This document shows positions 27,211 to 35,779 of a stretch of DNA of 64,000 bases, piece by piece. Within the stretch, counting starts at the first letter, position 1. Each line of letters opens with the position of its first letter. The translations under genes and the position numbers were made by a program. Origin of the DNA: Stackebrandtia albiflava (GTDB lineage Bacteria > Actinomycetota > Actinomycetes > Mycobacteriales > Micromonosporaceae); assembly GCF_007994225.1 (NCBI RefSeq), contig NZ_VLLL01000012.1, positions 1 to 64,000 of the forward strand. Direction: 5' to 3'. The notes beneath the pieces were generated by a model. That model was not told where the DNA came from and searched no databases. It worked only from the letters and a program-made list of their open reading frames with translations.

Positions 27211-28025
27211 GGCGGCTCCCTTCCGACGACCCGCGTGACGACGGTGTGGGCCTGGACGCCGTGGGGGCGGGGGAGGCCGCCGGTGGCGGGGTGGAGCCGG
27301 ACGACGACGTCGGGGGTCAGATCGGGCCGGACGGCGGTGGCGATGACGACGTGGTCCTGGTCGGCGAGTAGCCGCAGTGCCGCCCAGACCCGGGCGGCGG
27401 CGACACCGCCCAGGCCGGCGTCGACGTCGTCCACGGCGATGACGGGGGTGCGGGCGGCGGCGGCGAACGCGAGCGCGAGCAGCGTCCGGTCGACGGGCGC
27501 GAGGTCGCCGCACCGGGTGCCGGTGTGTGCGTCGACTCCGAGCAGTTCCCAGACGCGGCGGAGGTTGTCGCGGGTGGCGGGGCAACCGGTGAGGATGGTC
27601 TCGGTGATGAGTTCACCGACGGTGTGGTGGGGGTCGAGGGTGACGGCGGGCGCGGCGGCGGCGACGGCGACCTTGCGGCGGATCGCCTCGGGGCGACGGT
27701 CTCCGCCGACGGAGACGTGTCCGCGGCGGTGCCGGAACCGGCCCGCCAGGGTCAGTAGGAGGCTGGTCTTGCCGCTGCCGGAGTCGCCGACGAGGGCGAC
27801 GAGTTCGCCTCGGGCGGCGGTGAGGTCGACGTCGCGGTAGACCGGTCCCGCGGGGCCGGTGGCGGTGAGCCCGTGTGCCTCCAGGTAGGGGGGTTCGCAG
27901 GGCGGCGGCCGGGTGGCGGGGTCGGGGAGTTCGACGGCGGGGAGTTCACCGGTGTCGGAGAGGGTGGGTGGCCCGGGGGCGTGGTGGGGTGAGGGGTGGT
28001 GTGGTGTGTTGTCGCTCCCCGTCAC
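27207..28025 (-). CDS. ABC-type ATP-binding protein with degenerate signature
   Basis: A 272-residue ATPase from GTG 28025. An N-terminal His/Pro-rich tail of about 50 residues precedes the nucleotide-binding domain. Walker A is GDSGSGKTS (about 82-90) and the Walker B-like strand is TPVIAVDDVD. The ABC signature LSGGQ is replaced by GDLAPVDRT and the residue after Walker B Asp-Asp is Val, not Glu, so hydrolysis may be weak or may use another mechanism. It overlaps the permease gene by 4 bp. Confidence 0.78.
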   Translation of the reverse strand: MTGSDNTPHHPSPHHAPGPPTLSDTGELPAVELPDPATRPPPCEPPYLEAHGLTATGPAGPVYRDVDLTAARGELVALVGDSGSGKTSLLLTLAGRFRHRRGHVSVGGDRRPEAIRRKVAVAAAAPAVTLDPHHTVGELITETILTGCPATRDNLRRVWELLGVDAHTGTRCGDLAPVDRTLLALAFAAAARTPVIAVDDVDAGLGGVAAARVWAALRLLADQDHVVIATAVRPDLTPDVVVRLHPATGGLPRPHGVQAHTVVTRVVGREPP

Positions 28026-28102
28026 CCGGTCATTCTCACACCGGCGGCGACACACCGTGATATTACCGACCGGTAACGTGCGCGTGGGTCGTGCGCCACC
28101 GC

Positions 28103-28139
28103 GACCGGGTCGGGCTGCTCGTGAAAGCCCGACCCGGTC
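28103..28139. terminator. Terminator hairpin upstream of the ABC operon
   Basis: A perfect 13 bp stem (28103-28115 with 28127-28139) and 11-base loop. It lies between the L,D-transpeptidase stop and the ABC ATPase start, so it ends transpeptidase transcription before the ABC pair. Confidence 0.8.
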
Positions 28140-28210
28140 ACGGCGCGTCGGTGGCGGAGGTACCGCGACCCACCGCGGTCCCGTGCCGCCACCGTGCCCC
28201 GCCCCAGGTA

Positions 28211-29014
28211 TCAGGTCCCCGGCTTGTTGCCGAAGATGTGCAGTACGTCTCCCACGTCGAGCATCTCGTACAGGGCCACGGCGTCCTCGTGGAGCAGGTT
28301 GACGCAGCCGTGCGAGCCGAAGGAGTCGTGGATGTAGGTGGTGGTCTCGTGCAGGCCCTGTCCCATGTAGAAGTGCTGCCAGTACGGCAGCCACACCTTG
28401 TAGGGCTTGGACCACTCCTGTTCGGCCCGGTTGGTGATCTCCAGCTTGCCGGTCTGGGTCTTGTACTGGCCGGCCATGCCGGTGCGCACGATCGTCGGGC
28501 CGTAGACGATCTCCCCGACGTCGGTCACCCACAGGGTCTGGTGGGTGAGGTCGATGCAGACGACGATGCCGCCGCCCGGGTCGCACTTGTCCAGGTCGGA
28601 CTCGTGGATGCGCACCGCGACGTCCCGGGTGAGGTCACCGGCGTGACCCTCCGCCGGGGAGATGCCCATCCGCTCCTGGAACTCGGTGATGGCCTCGCAG
28701 TCCTCCCTGGACTGCTCACCGTCGACGAACACCTCGCCGTAGCCGCCCAGGTCGGCGAGGATCTCCTCGACCTGCTTCTGGTGGGGACCGGTGTCGCCGC
28801 AGTCGTGGTCGACCGTGGGCGTGGCGGTCTGGGTCTCCTCCTGCGGGTCGGGCTCGGGAGTCTCGGTGTCGGTCTCGGGCTCGGCGGTGTCGGAGACGGG
28901 CTCGGCGATGACGCCTCGGTCGTCGCCGGAACCGGCCCAGGCGAAGGCGCTCACGCCGACGGTCAACGCGACGGCGAGGGCGGCGGCCACCACGATGGGC
29001 CGACGGATTTTCAT
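28211..29014 (-). CDS. L,D-transpeptidase (YkuD family)
   Basis: A 267-residue exported enzyme. A signal peptide (1-27) precedes a Thr/Glu/Pro-rich linker, a short peptidoglycan-binding-like region (about 75-140) and a C-terminal YkuD domain. The catalytic motif is SHGCVN (234-239) with Cys237 as nucleophile and His229 as a candidate partner. The family forms 3-3 crosslinks between peptidoglycan stems. ATG 29014 has GGGGGAG upstream. It is a monocistronic unit ending in the hairpin at 28103-28139. Confidence 0.9.
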   Translation of the reverse strand: MKIRRPIVVAAALAVALTVGVSAFAWAGSGDDRGVIAEPVSDTAEPETDTETPEPDPQEETQTATPTVDHDCGDTGPHQKQVEEILADLGGYGEVFVDGEQSREDCEAITEFQERMGISPAEGHAGDLTRDVAVRIHESDLDKCDPGGGIVVCIDLTHQTLWVTDVGEIVYGPTIVRTGMAGQYKTQTGKLEITNRAEQEWSKPYKVWLPYWQHFYMGQGLHETTTYIHDSFGSHGCVNLLHEDAVALYEMLDVGDVLHIFGNKPGT

Positions 29015-29244
29015 GTGGATCACTCCCCCGGGAACGGGCTTTGCATCTGAGACGGAAGCGGGCACCCGTCTGGTTGCCGTCGTAATAGAAACGTGACCGA
29101 AGTGGTCACCGTCACGACTCGTCCAGCCTCGCGCGGGTTCGGGGCCGCGGACTCCCCAGGTCGTGCCATTCGCGTTCCGGCTGACGTCGGCGGTTCGTGC
29201 CAGACTGGTAGATCGACTCGGCGGCCCCGTGCGGTGAGGAGCAG

Positions 29245-30885
29245 GTGACGGTGACCGGTGGACCTTTGATCGTGCAGAGCGACAAGACGTTGCTGTTGGA
29301 GACCGGCCACCCGCTCGCGGACGAGTGCAGGCTCGCGATAGCGCCCTTCGCGGAGCTGGAACGTGCCCCCGAGCACATCCACACGTACCGGTTGACGCCG
29401 CTGGGGCTGTGGAACGCGCGTGCCGCCGGCCACGACGCCGAGACCGTCGTCAACGCCCTCCTGACGTATGCCCGGTTCCCCGTCCCGCACGCGCTGCTGC
29501 TGGACCTCACCGAGACCATGGACCGGTACGGGCGCCTCGAACTGCGGAAACACCCCACGCACGGCCTCGTCCTGCACGGTGTCGACAAGGTGGTCCTGAC
29601 GGAGGTGTCCCGCAGCCGCAAGCTCGCCGGGATGCTGGGAACCCGCATCGACGACGAGACCGTCGTCGTACACGCCAGTGAACGCGGCCGGCTGAAGCAG
29701 GCGCTGTTGAAGCTGGGCTGGCCCGCCGAGGACCACGCCGGTCACGTCGACGGCGAGTCCCACCCGATCAAGCTCGCCGAGGACGGCTGGACGCTGCGCC
29801 CGTACCAGCGGCAGGCGGTGGACGCGTTCTGGGCGGGTGGTTCCGGGGTCGTGGTGCTGCCGTGCGGCGCGGGGAAGACGCTCGTGGGCGCCGCCGCGAT
29901 GGCGCAGGCGTCGGCGACGACGTTGATCCTGGTCACCAACTCCGTGTCGGTGCACCAGTGGCGGCGGGAACTGGTCGCCCGGACCAGCCTCACCGAGGAC
30001 GAGATCGGCGAGTACTCGGGGGAGCGCAAGGAGATCAGGCCGGTCACGATCGCGACCTACCAGGTGTTGACGGCGCGCAGCAGGGGCGAGTTCCGTCACC
30101 TCGACGTGTTCGGCGCCCGGGACTGGGGTCTGGTCGTGTACGACGAGGTGCATCTGCTTCCCGCACCGATCTTCCGGTTCTCGGCGGATCTGCAGGCGCG
30201 GCGGCGGCTCGGGCTGACGGCGACGCTGGTCCGCGAGGACGGCCGGGAGGCGGACGTGTTCTCGCTGATCGGCCCGAAGCGGTTCGACGCGCCGTGGCGG
30301 GACGTGGAGGCGCAGGGCTGGATCGCCCCGGCGCGCTGCACGGAGGTGCGGGTCACCCTCACCGACGCCGAGCGGATGGCGTACGCGGTGTGCGAGGAGG
30401 TGGACCGGTACCGGGCCGCCGCGACCATGGACAGCAAGCTCCCGGTCGTGGAGTCGCTGGTGGCGCGGCATCCGGGTGAGCAGATCCTGGTGATCGGCGC
30501 GTACCTGGACCAGTTGGAGGCGTTGGCGGCGCGGTTGGACGCGCCGCTGGTGCAGGGGAACACCCGCACGAAACAGCGTGAGGAGTTGTTCGCGGCGTTC
30601 CGGTCGGGAGAACTGCGGACCCTGGTGGTGTCACGGGTGGGGAACTTCTCCATCGACCTGCCGGAGGCGACGGTGGCGATCCAGGTGTCGGGGAGTTTCG
30701 GTTCCCGGCAGGAGGAGGCGCAGCGGCTCGGCCGGGTGCTCCGCCCGAAGGCGGACGGCCGTACCGCGCACTTCTACACCGTGGTGTCACGGGACACCGT
30801 GGACACCGAGTACGCCGCGCACCGGCAGCGCTTCCTGGCGGAACAGGGCTACGCTTACACCATAATGGACTCCGCCGACGTCTGA
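29245..30885 (+). CDS. XPB/ERCC3-type DNA repair helicase
   Basis: A 546-residue superfamily 2 helicase. The N-terminal 170 residues match the bacterial XPB damage-recognition region. Motif I is PCGAGKT (206-212), motif II is DEVH (300-303), motif III is LTATLVREDG and motif VI is QRLGRVLRP. Bacterial XPB homologues unwind DNA and are linked to nucleotide-excision repair, though the role in actinobacteria is not settled. GTG 29245 follows GAGGAG; GTG 29251 is an alternative. The pentapeptide gene follows on the same strand. Confidence 0.92.
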   Translation: MTVTGGPLIVQSDKTLLLETGHPLADECRLAIAPFAELERAPEHIHTYRLTPLGLWNARAAGHDAETVVNALLTYARFPVPHALLLDLTETMDRYGRLELRKHPTHGLVLHGVDKVVLTEVSRSRKLAGMLGTRIDDETVVVHASERGRLKQALLKLGWPAEDHAGHVDGESHPIKLAEDGWTLRPYQRQAVDAFWAGGSGVVVLPCGAGKTLVGAAAMAQASATTLILVTNSVSVHQWRRELVARTSLTEDEIGEYSGERKEIRPVTIATYQVLTARSRGEFRHLDVFGARDWGLVVYDEVHLLPAPIFRFSADLQARRRLGLTATLVREDGREADVFSLIGPKRFDAPWRDVEAQGWIAPARCTEVRVTLTDAERMAYAVCEEVDRYRAAATMDSKLPVVESLVARHPGEQILVIGAYLDQLEALAARLDAPLVQGNTRTKQREELFAAFRSGELRTLVVSRVGNFSIDLPEATVAIQVSGSFGSRQEEAQRLGRVLRPKADGRTAHFYTVVSRDTVDTEYAAHRQRFLAEQGYAYTIMDSADV

Positions 30886-30943
30886 AGGCCGGAGCGCCCT
30901 CCTGCCGCTTGCCGTGGTTCGCGCGGGCGTGGACGATGGTGTG

Positions 30944-33214
30944 ATGGGCCGAGTCCGGTTGGCGCGGTGGCGGAGTGCCGTCATATGGACGGGTGCCGTC
31001 TGCTCGGGCCTGGGCTTCATCGCGGTCATGGGTTGGGGCACCTGGTTGCTGGTGGACACCGGGACCGGCGGGGCCGCGTCGGGCAACGTGGATGCGATCC
31101 GCACCGTGTTGACCGCGATGGTGGGTGCCGGTGGCCTGGTGACGCTGGTCGTGGTGATCCGCCGGCAGTGGAGCCAGGAGCGGGCGCACGAACTCGCGAC
31201 CCGGGTCGCCGACGACAACCGCACCGAGGCCGACCGGCGGCACCGGATCGAACTGGAGTCGCTGCACCACACCAGGGAAGAGGCCGACCGCAGGCACCGC
31301 CTCGATCTGGAGAACGCGGACCAGGTGAGGCACGACGCCACCGAACGTCGCATCACCGACCTTTACATGGCCGCCGCCGAACAGCTCGGGCACGAGAGGG
31401 CACCGGTGAGACTGGCGGCGCTGTACGCCCTGGACCGGTTGGGCCAGAACCATTCCGGTCATCGGCAGGTCATCGCCGACATCTGGTGCGCCTACCTGCG
31501 GCAGCCGTTCACCCCACCGCGACGGGTGTTCGGCGAGACGGCCGACACCGGATCGGGGCCGATCGATTCCACGGTGGACGCCTATCTCACGGCTTCCGTG
31601 GAAGACCACGCGGCCGAGGAGACGCGAGAACAGGAGTACGAGGTGCGCGCCACCGCGCAACGCCTCCTACAGCGCCACCTCACCGATCCCCGAGATACCG
31701 CCGCCTGCCGAGACGATCCACCACCGGAAGAGCCCGCCGGATACTGGCGTCTGGACCGGATCGAGTTGCGCGGCGCCACCCTCGTCGACGTCGACCTCAG
31801 CGACTGCCACCTCCCCGAAGCCGACTTCACCCGCACCCGGTTCCACGGCGACTCCCGGTTCGTCGCGGCACGGTTCGCGGGTGCGGCCCGGTTCGACAGG
31901 GCGCTGTTCGCCGAGGACGCCGAGTTCGGGCGGGCGCGGTTCGCCGGGGTCACGGGTTTCCGTGGGACACGGTTCGAGGACGCGGCCGGGTTCGCCGGGG
32001 TGGAGTTCGACCGGGAGGCCGGGTTCGGCGATGCGCGGTTCGCCGAGCACGCGGGGTTCGGGAAGGCACGCTTCACACGTGAATCCGAGTTCGACCGGGC
32101 CTGGTTCGACGGGACTGCGGATTTCGCGGAGACGGAGTTCCACCGGGCCTGCCGGTTCAACGACGCTCAATTCGTCGGAGACGCGGGGTTCGGGAAGGCG
32201 TGGTTCGGCGGGTCGGTGAGGTTCGAGGACACCCGGTTCGGCGGCCGGGCCGAGTTCCACGAGGCGCGGTTCGACAAGTCCACCCGATTCAGCCGGGCAC
32301 GGTTCGAGGGCGACGCCGTCTTCGATGAGGCGCGGTTCGGAAAGACGGCCCGGTTCGATATGACGTGGTTCTCCGGGCGCGCCGGGTTCACCGGCGTGTG
32401 GTTCTCCGGGCACGCCGGATTCGAGGCGACGCGGTTCCTGGGCGGCGCCGGGTTCGGGAAGGCGTGGTTCGCCGGGGACGCCCGATTCACCGAAGCGGAG
32501 TTCACCGGTAGGGGGCTCCTCGGAGGAGCCTGGTTCAGCGGTGTGCGGTTCGGCGGAGACGTCGACTTCTCAAGTGGACGGTTCGCCGGGGCGACGTGGT
32601 TCGACGACGCGGAGTTCCCCGGACGCACCGGTTTCGTCGCGGCACGGTTCGGTGGCGTGGCCAGATTCGAGCGGGCACGGTTCCACGGGGAGACACGGTT
32701 CACGGAGGCACGCTTCGACGGTCAGGCGTGGTTCGGGGAGACGCGGTTCGCCGCCGACGTCCGGTTCGGGAAGGCCCGGTTCGCCTCGGACGCCTGGTTC
32801 GGCAGTGGAGCGACCTACGGCGGTGGAGGTAGGTCCAATCCCGCTCGCATGATCGGGGCTCCCACATTCCAGGCCGAAGCCGATTTCAGCCGTGCGGTCT
32901 TCGCGGGGGCCGCCCGGTTCACCGGGACGGAGTTCGCCGGTCGCAGCCGGTTCTCCGCAACGGAGTTCGGTGGTGACGTCGGGTTCAACGGTGCCCGGTT
33001 CGAGACGGACGCATGGTTCGTCGGAACCCGGTTCGGCGCGCGGGCCTGGTTCGGCGGCGTCCAGCTCGCAAAGGGTGTCGTCCTCGACTGTGATGGCGCG
33101 TGCGCGGTCATGAACGTGGGCCATACCTGGCCGACCGGTTGGGAGTTCACGCCGTTCACCGACGGCTGGATGAAGTCGGGGTGGCGAAGGTTGACGAGGT
33201 TACGACCACCGTGA
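30944..33214 (+). CDS. Membrane-anchored pentapeptide-repeat protein
   Basis: A 756-residue protein. Two hydrophobic helices (about 12-36 and 53-73) anchor it. A charged helical stretch rich in RRH and DLE (about 77-125) and a helical globular part follow. From about residue 294 to 706 (31825-33060) every fifth residue is Phe, in units of the type A(R/W)Fxx, giving roughly 80 repeats with one break near SGATYGGGG. Such repeats form a right-handed quadrilateral beta-helix, here about 20 coils long. ATG 30944 is preferred; GTG 30914 would add ten residues. Function unknown. Confidence 0.8.
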   Translation: MGRVRLARWRSAVIWTGAVCSGLGFIAVMGWGTWLLVDTGTGGAASGNVDAIRTVLTAMVGAGGLVTLVVVIRRQWSQERAHELATRVADDNRTEADRRHRIELESLHHTREEADRRHRLDLENADQVRHDATERRITDLYMAAAEQLGHERAPVRLAALYALDRLGQNHSGHRQVIADIWCAYLRQPFTPPRRVFGETADTGSGPIDSTVDAYLTASVEDHAAEETREQEYEVRATAQRLLQRHLTDPRDTAACRDDPPPEEPAGYWRLDRIELRGATLVDVDLSDCHLPEADFTRTRFHGDSRFVAARFAGAARFDRALFAEDAEFGRARFAGVTGFRGTRFEDAAGFAGVEFDREAGFGDARFAEHAGFGKARFTRESEFDRAWFDGTADFAETEFHRACRFNDAQFVGDAGFGKAWFGGSVRFEDTRFGGRAEFHEARFDKSTRFSRARFEGDAVFDEARFGKTARFDMTWFSGRAGFTGVWFSGHAGFEATRFLGGAGFGKAWFAGDARFTEAEFTGRGLLGGAWFSGVRFGGDVDFSSGRFAGATWFDDAEFPGRTGFVAARFGGVARFERARFHGETRFTEARFDGQAWFGETRFAADVRFGKARFASDAWFGSGATYGGGGRSNPARMIGAPTFQAEADFSRAVFAGAARFTGTEFAGRSRFSATEFGGDVGFNGARFETDAWFVGTRFGARAWFGGVQLAKGVVLDCDGACAVMNVGHTWPTGWEFTPFTDGWMKSGWRRLTRLRPP

Positions 33215-33371
33215 GGCGATTCCCCAGAATCGAGCCGCGACCGTCCTGTGTGTCCACTCCGGTGACGGGACGTTTCTACTCCCGGAGGGCGAGCGGGTAG
33301 TCCTGTGGGTGGAGAGGGGTTTCGCCACCGGGAAGGACGCCGGTACACGTCATGATCATTAATCTTGCGAC

Positions 33372-34616
33372 ATGCGTAGACCACTGACCCTGGCCGCCGC
33401 CGCGATGCTGGGAGCGCTCGTCCTCCCCGGTGTCGCCTCCGCCGACCCCGCGGCCACCCCGTCCGATTCCGCGCTCGACCCCGCCCTGCTGGAACGCACC
33501 ATGGACGCCCTCGTCGACGTGGGTGTCCCCTCGGTCGTCGCGGAGGCCCGCGACGGTGACGAGACGTGGGCCGGCGCGGCGGGCGACCGGGACCCGTGGA
33601 CCGGCATCGACACCCGGCCCACGGATCTGGTCCGCATCGGTTCGGTGACGAAGACGATGGTGTCGACCGTGGTGCTCCAGCTCGTCGAGGAGGGGAAACT
33701 GGAGCTCACCGACACCGTCCAGGAGCTGCTGCCGGGCACGGTGCCCTACACCGAGCCGATCACGGTCACCCAGCTGCTGAACCACACCAGCGGAATCCCG
33801 GACTACTTCCTGAAGGTGTACCCGTCGCTCCTCGAGGGCTCCTATGAGGACATCCAGACGGAGCGGTGGCGGTACTACACGCCGCAGCGGCTGGTGAGCA
33901 AGGCCACCGCCGATCCGCTGTACTTCACGCCGGGTTCGCAGTTCAGCTACTCGAACACGAACTACTACCTGGCCGGCATGATCATCGAGGAGCTCACCGG
34001 CACCTCGTGGGAGCGGCAGGTCAAGACCCGGGTGTTCGCACCGGCCGGGATGTCGGACACCCAGCTTCCGCAGTACAGCCCGTTCATCCTCGGGCCGCAT
34101 CCGCGCGCCTACTTCGTGTCCGGCGTCGAGGACCCGGAACGGTACGACACCACCGAGTTCGCGCCGAACCAGCTGTGGGCGGCCGGTGTCGCGGTGTCCG
34201 ACATGGCGGACGTGAACCGGTTGTTCGCGGCGTTGTCGGACGGGACGCTGCTGTCGCCGGAGTCGCTGGCGACGATGCGTGACCTGTCGCCGCAGTCGGA
34301 GGGTTCCTACGGCCTGGGTCTGCAGGCGATCCCGGTCGGAGGCTGCGATCCCATTCCGGAGGACATCGCCTACGGCCACACCGGCGGCACCTTCGGCTAC
34401 AGCACGATGTCCTTCCACTCCCCCGACGGCGACCGGCAGTTCTCGTTCACGATGACGCTCGACGACCAGGCGGCACCGTCGCAGGAGGTCGCCGTGGCGC
34501 TGGGGAACCTGCTCAACGCCGGTCTGTGCTCTGTGGACACGACCGGGGTGTCGACCATGTCGGCGACCGACCCGTTCGACGGCGTCATGCTCGACCGGTG
34601 GGCACGACAGGACTGA
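33372..34616 (+). CDS. Secreted serine hydrolase / D,D-carboxypeptidase-like (class C type)
   Basis: A 414-residue exported protein with a signal peptide cleaved near ASA-DPA (24). The class C beta-lactamase/DD-peptidase triad is complete: SVTK (Ser91, Lys94), YSN (193-195) and HTGG near 337. NHTSGIPDY (137-145) and GxxFSYSNTNYYLAG are typical of Streptomyces R61 DD-peptidase relatives. It probably trims stem peptides or acts on related esters. ATG 33372 fits the signal. A hairpin is shared with the convergent regulator gene. Confidence 0.9.
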   Translation: MRRPLTLAAAAMLGALVLPGVASADPAATPSDSALDPALLERTMDALVDVGVPSVVAEARDGDETWAGAAGDRDPWTGIDTRPTDLVRIGSVTKTMVSTVVLQLVEEGKLELTDTVQELLPGTVPYTEPITVTQLLNHTSGIPDYFLKVYPSLLEGSYEDIQTERWRYYTPQRLVSKATADPLYFTPGSQFSYSNTNYYLAGMIIEELTGTSWERQVKTRVFAPAGMSDTQLPQYSPFILGPHPRAYFVSGVEDPERYDTTEFAPNQLWAAGVAVSDMADVNRLFAALSDGTLLSPESLATMRDLSPQSEGSYGLGLQAIPVGGCDPIPEDIAYGHTGGTFGYSTMSFHSPDGDRQFSFTMTLDDQAAPSQEVAVALGNLLNAGLCSVDTTGVSTMSATDPFDGVMLDRWARQD

Positions 34617-34631
34617 CCCGGCACGACGTAC

Positions 34632-34663
34632 CGACGCCCTCGCGGACGACCGCGGGGGCGTCG
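34632..34663. terminator. Terminator between serine hydrolase and RpiR regulator
   Basis: A 13 bp stem with one G-U pair (34632-34644 with 34651-34663) and 6-base loop between convergent stops. Confidence 0.78.
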
Positions 34664-34668
34664 TCGTG

Positions 34669-35568
34669 TCAGCGGGGTTTGGCGATGGGGCGGTGGATCG
34701 CGGCGTAGGTCTTGCGCAGCGCCGACAGCGACCGGTCGTAGGACGCCTGCGCCACCCCGATGAACAGGCAGTCCACCACCATCAGTTGCGCGATGCGGCT
34801 GCCGAAGGCGCCTGACCGGAACCGGGTCTCGCGGGCGGCGGTGGTGAGGACGACGTCCGCGGCCTCCGCCAGCGGGGAGTCGCCGTGGTTGGTGATGGCG
34901 ATGGTGCGGGCGCCGCCGGAACGGGCCAGTTCCAGGAACTCCACGGTCGCGGCGGTGGTGCCCGAGTGCGAGATGGCGACGGCCACACAGGACGGATCGA
35001 GGGTGGCGGCGGCCGACCAGGCGGCGTCGGAGTCGGGCCAGTTGAGCGCGGTGCGGCCGATCCGGGTGAGTTTCTGCTGCAGGTCGAGGCCGACGAAGGA
35101 TCCGGCGCCGACGCCGAAGCCGTCGACGCGGCGGGCCGCCAGGACGTACTCGACGGCCTGGGCGAGTGCGTCCCGGTCGAGGGCGTTCCCGGTGTCGGAG
35201 ATGGACAGCGTCTCACTGAACACCACTTTGGACACGATGTCGTCGATGGTGTCGCCGCGGTCGATGTCGCCCGACGCCGAGGGCAGGTTCGCCGTCTCCA
35301 GGTTCTCCCTCGTGGACTCCTGGATGAGGTCGGCGCGCAGGTCGCGGTACCTGGAGTAGCCGATGCGGTGGTAGAACCGCACGACCGAGGTGGTGGAGGT
35401 GCGGCAGTGCTCCGCGAGTTCGGCGACGGAGCGGTTGGCGGCGTCGAGCGGACTGGCCAGGCACGCCTCCGCGATCCGTCGTTCCGACGGCCGCAGCGAC
35501 GGCAGTGCGGCCCGCATCCGCACCAGCACGGTACGGGACTCGGACCTCTCGGCTACATCACTGGTCAC
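34669..35568 (-). CDS. MurR/RpiR family transcriptional regulator
   Basis: A 299-residue regulator. The N-terminal helix-turn-helix (about 20-80) includes LRPSERRIAEACL and TSTTSVVRFYHRIGYSRYRDLRADL. The C-terminal SIS domain (about 130-270) contains ISHSGTTAATVEFLELAR and AITNHGDSPLAEAAD, which bind sugar phosphates. It is divergent from the muropeptide uptake operon. MurR-type proteins respond to MurNAc-6-phosphate, the product of the AnmK encoded in the same locus, so that is the likely effector. Probably it controls the operon through the operator-like repeats at 35652-35688. Confidence 0.9.
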   Translation of the reverse strand: MTSDVAERSESRTVLVRMRAALPSLRPSERRIAEACLASPLDAANRSVAELAEHCRTSTTSVVRFYHRIGYSRYRDLRADLIQESTRENLETANLPSASGDIDRGDTIDDIVSKVVFSETLSISDTGNALDRDALAQAVEYVLAARRVDGFGVGAGSFVGLDLQQKLTRIGRTALNWPDSDAAWSAAATLDPSCVAVAISHSGTTAATVEFLELARSGGARTIAITNHGDSPLAEAADVVLTTAARETRFRSGAFGSRIAQLMVVDCLFIGVAQASYDRSLSALRKTYAAIHRPIAKPR

Positions 35569-35651
35569 AGGGGCTCCGTATACGGATGGGTCGTGGGGTG
35601 ATCGCGATAAGTATCCATGTTCGTCGCATCGGCACGGTAACCGCTCCGTCG

Positions 35652-35688
35652 CGAGATTGTTACGCGAACCATAGTTACACGAATCTCG
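35652..35688. promoter_or_regulatory. Operator-like repeats upstream of the recycling operon
   Basis: In a locally AT-rich stretch, an inverted repeat CGAGATT (35652-35658) / AATCTCG (35682-35688) encloses two direct repeats TTACGCGAA (35660-35668) and TTACACGAA (35675-35683), 15 bp apart. It lies between the RpiR gene and the operon start. This is a good candidate binding site for the divergent regulator; binding itself is inference. Confidence 0.6.
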
Positions 35689-35779
35689 ATCATGATGTAC
35701 TTTTGTGCCCTCTCCCAGGTGGCGGCGCCGCCCGGGAGGTCAGAAGTCAATCGTGCTCAGTTCCCTCCCAGGAGCCACC

